Below are positions 58,706-64,000 of a stretch of 64,000 nucleotides of DNA, in pieces (within the stretch, counting starts at the first letter, position 1; each line of letters starts with the position of its first letter). This stretch comes from Sarcocystis neurona. Lineage: Eukaryota; Apicomplexa; Conoidasida; Eucoccidiorida; Sarcocystidae. The position numbers were made by a program, and so were the translations under genes. Under the pieces are notes generated by a model. The model did not search any database and had not been told where the DNA came from. It saw only the letters and a list, made by a program, of their open reading frames with translations. The stretch spans positions 5,937,404 to 6,001,403 of the forward strand of contig KL647290.1 in NCBI GenBank assembly GCA_000727475.1. Reading direction: 5' to 3'.

Positions 58706-61700
58706 TCAATAAGGAATGATGTAGTTCCACTCTTTGGCAATCATTTCAACAGCTTTTTCTGCTATCATAACAGTGGGGATCTGCGTGCTGCCGGAAGTCA
58801 TATGCGGCATAACGGAGGAGTCTACAACGCGCACCCCACGCACACAGGCGTTGCCGCAGAGTCGGAGCTGCCCGTCAACTACTGCAGTGTACGACCATGT
58901 TTCTTCTAGCAGCTTCTGTATATCTTCGGTGCTGCCTTCCGAATCAAACAGATTGCTGCTCCAGCTTTCTTCCTGCGCGAGTGGCAGTTTGCGCATCTTA
59001 TATGCCGTGCCCTCTGTGTGTGTTTCTTCTCCGTCCTCCGACGGTGTTGCGGCTTCCGATTCCGCCGCGTCCAAATCAGAAGCCTCGGTGAAAGCACTTT
59101 CAATGCCTGCTGCGTCCTCAACACTAGCAAATATGCTGTCGTTCTGCGTTTCCATCTCAACAGCGGCAGAGGTGTTTTCGTGCTCACTTGCTGCAGCGTC
59201 TACGCTATCGCCTTCTGCGTCCCAGTCAGTTGACACCGCTTCTTGTTCTCTTGTTTCTGTGGCACCTGCTGCTGCTTCTTGTTCCGCTGTTGAAGGTGTC
59301 ACTGCCGCCGCTGGTTGTTCTGCTGCTCGAAGTGCTGCTTCTGCTGCGGCTGATTGGTCTGCTGCAACACGAGCTGCTCCTGCTGCTGCTGCTTGCTCTG
59401 CTGCTGAAGACACTGCTGCGGACTGTTTCGTTGTTTCAGGTGCTGCGGGTAGCTGTTTCGCTGCCGTAAGTGCTGTTCCTCCTACTGCTGACAGTCCTAC
59501 TTCTGCTGCTACCTCCTCTTCTTGCGCTGCTCCTGCTGGTGGTCGTGACGCCGCTGTTGCTGCAGTCGGCGCTGCTACTGCTGCTGCTGCTGCGTCGACG
59601 CGGTCTCCCGTGTGACTCTCTGTTCTGCTGTGAGACTCGTGCAGAGGGTGGAGGCGTCGCCGCTCGTAAGGCAGCAGCAGGTGTCGCTGCTGCGTCTTCC
59701 TTGCTCTGATGCTACTGTAGTTGCTGCTTCTGCGTGGGTGTGACTCTTCCTGCGCGAGTAGCTGACGCAGCCGTCGCTCGGCTGCAGCTGCTGTACTCTG
59801 CGGCAGCTCAGCAACAGCGTATGGAGCTGCAGCAGGAGCAGAAGCGTCACGCATGTCGCCAGCGGCTACAAAGTCTGTTCGCGCAGAGGAAGAGGAAACG
59901 GCGGCACCCGTTTTTCTCCCAAGAGCGCGTCGGTGTGAATCAGCAGCAGCTTGAAGACTTCTTCTCGTCGCAGCGTGTGGATGTGAATTAGAAGCACCAG
60001 CAGAATTTCTACTAGCAGCAGCGCGACTACGCGAGGAAGCAGCAGCAGCAGCAGCCGCAGTTTGGGCAGCAGCAGGACGTGGAGGTGAGCCAACAGCAGC
60101 AGCAGGTTTTTTTCAGCAGCAGTGAAGAAATCTGACTCCACAGGAAGTGCAGGAGGTTGCCACGCAGGGGGAAAGGTGGAGACAGAAGAAGAAGCACGCG
60201 ACGTGTCTGAGGAAGAGCGACGAAACGCAGCAGCAGCAGCAGCAAAACGGGAGCCACGAGAGTGGTAGCCGCCGTGGTTGACCTGTGCGGCAGCGGGAAC
60301 AGCAGGGAGCGCTGGCAGCAGAGCAGCAGAAGCAGCAGCTTGTTTTCTGCGCTTCAAAGTCAGGTGTCTCGCTCGCTCGTTCGACCAGCTGCTGTTGTCC
60401 GCCGCTCCCGCTCTGCAAGTGCCAGCGGGGTGATAAAGGCTCTGCGTAAAGTAGCGCACGCACATTTCGAGGAACGCGTCCTCAGATATTTCTTTCTTCT
60501 CATATTTGTCCAGCACCTCGCACATGTGGCGGTGCGCTTCTGAGTCTTGAAAAGAGTCCACCTCTTCCTGCTTGCTTCTTGGTACTAGCCAGCCGCCTGC
60601 TAAATTCTCTTCCCTCTCTCTTCTGCTCGCCGCGTTCTTCTTCGCCTTGGGCGAGTGCTTCTCTCTGTGCTTCTTCTCTCCTTTTGCTGCTTCCTGCTGC
60701 AGTGGCTGCTTCTGGTCCTCTTCGAGTTTGGCCTGCTGCAAGGGACTCACTCCGTCCTCCTCCTCCTCCTCGCCTTGCTCCTCCTCCTGCTGCAGCTTCT
60801 TCCTCTCTTGTTTCTTCTTCTTCACGCCTGCTTCTGCTGCACCCGCTGTGGGACGCAAGTACTTACACGTTGGCAGCAGCTCGTGCTGCAGTACCTCGCG
60901 CAGAGGCGGCTGCTCTGCCAGAGCCTCAACCAACTTCAAGCCTGCGACGCACGCATCCGGTGCGGCGGCAACAGCAGCGTAAACAGCAACAGCAGTGACA
61001 GCGACGGCAGCAGCAACAGCAGCATCAACAGCAACAGGAGCATCAACAGCAATAGGAGCATCACCAGCAACAGGAGCATCACCAGCAACAGCAGCACCAA
61101 CAGCAAGAGCAGCACCAACAGCAAGAGCAGTGGCAGCGACGGCAGAATCGATAGCCGCCTGCAAAGCAGATTGCAGCAGCAGCAACACCATCGCTAGCAG
61201 GAGCTGCTCAGACAGCAGTCCGACCCACTTCACCGGGAAAACGACGAGGACAGCGCTGCAGCATTACGCACGTTACGCTACGCAGCCCTGCAGCGTTCAA
61301 ACGGGAACTGAGAAGAGAGGAACTCGACTGGGAGCGAAGAACAAAGCACAAAAAAGGGGGCGATCTACTCGAGTACCTCCTTCTCTACGTAGCGAAACAC
61401 TTTCTTCTCTCTATACGCATGCACACACATATCTGTACACTATAACACGATTGTATGAAAGCATGCGTACGAGTATACAAGGAATACGCATCCAGCCGAA
61501 TATTTGTTTACACGTATGGTTCACATGCAATTGTCTTTGTAGACACGTTGAGACCTCGGCAGCAGTTTCCTCTTACAACCGAGAGAAAACATCTTATCCG
61601 CAGGCCAATCTGCCACATGTGTAGGAGACGTAAACAACTTCACGGAGACGCGAAGGAAAAGCAGCTCTCCCTGCTAAAGTGAAAGACGAGAGAGAAGTTC

Positions 61701-63532
61701 TGCTGCTGCTGCAGCAGAGCAAGCGGCAGGGCCACCTATCACGACGCGCGAATGCAGGAAGGGAGATTTTTGGTTTATAAATACCTTCCTTATCTCTCAC
61801 CAGTGGCTTCCGCCGCTGCAGCAAACATTCTTCTGCTGCTGCGCGTGCGCACGACGTGCCGCAGAGCACATATCTATACACACGTGTAATATATATATAT
61901 ATGTGTATGTATATATGTACATGTTTCACTCTTCAAGATGTATGCATATAGATCTGCTGCTGCTGCGGGTGCGCCCTACGAAGACGTTCGACAGACAAAT
62001 GTAGGAAACTTCTGGCGAAGGACAGCGTGTGGAGGAAGGCAGACAAATGCAGTGGACTTGCAGGGAACAGAAGGGCGGGTGGGAATGCAGAGAGAAAGAG
62101 TCTGCAGCAGCAAATGAAGAAGCCTCTCACAGAAGAGAGCACGAAAACGATCCGGTGGATCTACACGAAGACAGGCACACACGGAGACGCTGAGACGCGG
62201 GGAGACGGGGAGACGGGGAGACGGGGAGAGACGGCCGGGTCATCTGCCTCGTCGAAAGTTGCGAAAATTTGAATTTTCTGCAGGACCCCTTTGTCTGCAG
62301 GAGACGCCTGCACCTCCTGCTGCCCCTGCTTTTCTCCTTCCCCTTGCCCCGGTCTCCTGCTGGGGTGTACGTACACCGCGGAACAGGTGAACAGCGACGG
62401 GTGCGCAGCGCGGTCTTCGAGGGGGGCGGAGACGAGCAGCAACGTAGAGAAGAAGTCTGCAGCGGAGACGAGTTGCTTTTCTTCTTTTCCGGAGCCGACT
62501 CTGCTGTGGCCAAGTCTTTTCTGCTGTCTTCTCCATTTCTTCCCTTGACCGACACACAGCAAATCTGTTCCTCTCCTCGCTTTCTGCAGGCAGGTCCTCA
62601 CTTGCGAGGAAGATCTACCACTTGCTGTCTTCTTCTCTTTTCAAGGAGCTCTGCATCGCGACGCAGAAGTGGCTTGGCTTCCAGAGGCCCTCTCCTTGCC
62701 CGCGGAGACTGCTGGTCTGCTGACTTCCTCTTCTCTTCAAGCAAGGGAAGACAGGCTGCTGCTGCTGCTGCTTTTGACACTTACCTTCTACGAGCAGTCT
62801 GACGTCCTGTTTGTCGTGCAGGTAGTTCGGGTTAATGCGTGGGGGAATGAAAGGGTTCGCGGAGACGGTGCGAACAAATCCTCTGCTGCGAGGGTGGAGC
62901 AGAACGGGTAGAAGCATCGCGCCGAAGGCCTTCGCGTCGAACTTCAGCATGTTCCACTCGTGCGGACTGCCCATGATCTTCTCGAAAGAAGGCGGCAAGT
63001 TCATGTTCCGCATCAACTCCTCTGCTTCAGGAAGGCCTGCCGACCCAAAAAATCAAAAAAACGCGGGAGATGAATGTCCTGGGGAGGCGACGCCGCGCGC
63101 GGGGAACCTCCAGCAACGGACCGCATGCAGCAGACGTGGGGAGACAGCAGCAGCGACGAAGTCAGGGGAGACGGACGAAAAAGGGAGGAGCTTAAAATGG
63201 GAAGCAACGTTTGAAGGCATTCGAAGCTCAACGGTCTTTATTTAGACATGTATCAAAGTCTACATCAATGAGCAGGTTGATACACAGACGCAGCAGAAAG
63301 TTCGAGACATGACGTTCGAGAGAAGAAGCAAAAGGCAACCGGCAAATAAATATGCATCCATACACAAGTCACACATTAATCCGTACATGTACATATATGT
63401 GTACGTACTCCTATGTATTTATATATAAATGTATAGGCATTTATACGCATATGTATGTGTCCCTTAGAAGTTACATGCATCTACATATACGTATATATAC
63501 ATGTATTTTTACATACACCTACGTACACAGAC

Positions 63533-63570
<38 letters not shown>

Positions 63571-63735
63571 TCGCATGGAAAATGCAACAGCAATACTTAC
63601 TATTGTAGAAGAGAATCTGAATGTCAGGAAGAGGAAGATCATGCGGACAGGCGGAAGGAAAACGAGAGAGATACGCCGCGTCTTCCTCCGCAGGCCGCGG
63701 CAACAGCTGCGGTGTAATGACGTGAGCGTCCACCC
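58706..63735 (-). CDS. GMC oxidoreductase, choline-dehydrogenase type (5' partial)
   Basis: GMC enzymes oxidise alcohols or sugars with FAD. Minus-strand exons: 63735-63601 (GVDAHVITPQLLPRPAEEDA, then LPDIQILFYN), 63036-62785 (LPEAEELMRNMNLPPSFEKI, LLHPRSRGFVRTVSANPFIP, NPNYLHDKQDVRLLVEG), 60941 to about 60.2 kb (LKLVEALAEQPPLREVLQHE, then SLYHPAGTCRAG), and 59865-58706 (VVDGQLRLCGNACVRGVRVV, DSSVMPHMTSGSTQIPTVMI, AEKAVEMI, stop TGA). The first three junctions are all phase 1 and agree. These are the GMC C-terminal landmarks: HPRSRG, PxxDPNYL, HPxGTC and the final RVVDxSxMPxxxSG motif. The FAD-binding N-terminus lies beyond the window. Low-complexity insertions of about 75 residues (Lys/Glu/Gln) and over 300 residues (Ala/Glu/Ser) split the conserved C-terminal domain. 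The donor joining to 59865 is unresolved. Confidence 0.9.
59990..60115 (-). repeat. Sense-strand CTG block before the last GMC exon
   Basis: CAG on plus, CTG on the GMC sense strand, about 125-250 bases upstream of the acceptor used at 59865. If translated it gives a Leu run (NLLLLLAHLHVLLL), so it is probably intron. Confidence 0.6.
62197..62232 (+). repeat. Short GGGGAGAC repeat
   Basis: Four copies of GGGGAGAC, the same unit as in the array downstream of L19 14 kb away. Confidence 0.75.
62364..62377. repeat. Palindrome GGTGTACGTACACC
   Basis: An exact copy within the 1.84-kb GMC intron. Confidence 0.8.
63037..63600. other. GMC intron with TA microsatellite
   Basis: Bounded by GTAAGT at 63600 and GGTCGGCAG at 63037 on the minus strand. 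Contains TA and AG microsatellites at 63400-63570. No CTG block precedes this acceptor. Confidence 0.8.
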
Positions 63736-63744
63736 CTGCACAAA

Positions 63745-64000
63745 CAGCAGCAGCAGCCGCGTAGAAGAAGAACGCAGTCGAAAAAAAGAAGCAGCCACAC
63801 GAAGCCACAAAAAGCAGCAGCAGCAGCCAGAAGCAGCAGCAGCAGCCAGAAGCAGCAGCAGCCAGAAGCAGGGGCAGCAGCCAGAAGCAGGGGCAGCAGC
63901 CAGAGGCAGCGGCAGCAGCCAGAGGCAGCGGCAGCAGCCAGAGGCAGCGGCAGCAGCCAGAAGCAGCAGCAGGAACTGCAACAGCAGCAGCCAGACCAGC
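63745..64000 (-). repeat. CTG block (sense) upstream of a GMC acceptor
   Basis: CAG-type triplets on plus, CTG on the GMC sense strand, with AGAAGCAGCAGCAGCAGCC and AGAGGCAGCGGCAGCAGCC sub-repeats. It lies immediately upstream of the TTTGTGCAG acceptor at 63736. Confidence 0.75.

Larger units (their letters stand above)
60942..62784. other. GMC intron (1.84 kb)
   Basis: Bounded by GTAAGT (62784) and GCGTCGCAG (60942), both phase 1. It contains an ACAGCAGCAA/CAGGAGCATCA-type block at 60966-61195 directly upstream of the acceptor, TA/CA microsatellite, a G-rich GGGGAGAC repeat at 62197-62232 and a palindrome at 62364-62377. No nested gene is supported. Confidence 0.8.

Noticed and set aside
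59866..60115. Leu-rich continuation of the GMC frame to the stop at 59866
   Set aside because: The Leu run is the sense-strand CTG block, and the stop TAG is the acceptor of the last exon.
1353..63990. CRISPR array or IS element
   Set aside because: Repeats are head to tail without unique spacers, and the genes are intron-bearing eukaryotic genes; no transposase was recognised.
1..64000. tRNA or rRNA genes
   Set aside because: I looked for the T-loop GTTCGANNC box and paired arms and found no convincing candidate; a covariance-model scan would be decisive.

Overview
The window looks like nuclear DNA from an apicomplexan parasite of the Eimeria type. Three things point there. Genes are split by GT-AG introns, many of them kilobases long. 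CAG/CTG triplet blocks are dense and become Ala, Gln and Ser runs when read in exons. Non-coding DNA is mostly low-complexity TA/TG/CA sequence with many TGCATGCA-type motifs. The species cannot be told from the sequence. There is one 385-base assembly gap (18008-18392).

Four genes can be named with good support by joining exons whose splice sites, reading phase and family motifs agree. (1) 1623-11647, plus: a NEP1/EMG1-type SPOUT methyltransferase of the small ribosomal subunit; its 5' end lies before the window. (2) 17059-28713, minus: a phytanoyl-CoA dioxygenase (PhyH) family protein spread over about 11 kb. (3) 37513-48223, plus: a bacterial-type ribosomal protein L19 (bL19, organellar) with a 600-plus residue low-complexity N-terminal extension. 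(4) 58706-63735, minus: the C-terminal part of a GMC (glucose-methanol-choline) oxidoreductase; its 5' end lies beyond the window. A possible RNase P/MRP subunit Rpp29/POP4 (50790-53142, plus) is weaker.

Between these lie regions that are probably coding but unidentified: a plus-strand region at 11.75-14.7 kb, a minus-strand protein with a membrane segment and Ala/Ser/Gln runs at 29.36-31.43 kb, further minus-strand low-complexity exons at 32.3-35.0 kb, plus-strand exons at 35.9-36.5 kb, and small exon-like segments at 54.6-57.8 kb. No operon logic applies. The link between genes is loose: NEP1, L19 and possibly POP4 belong to ribosome and RNA maturation, while PhyH and GMC are oxidoreductases.

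Two patterns stand out. A palindrome, GGTGTACGTACACC or a one-step variant, occurs at least twelve times: six times within 780 bp of one L19 intron, just upstream of two start codons, and once forming a 5' splice site. Second, sense-strand CTG blocks lie directly upstream of many 3' splice sites.
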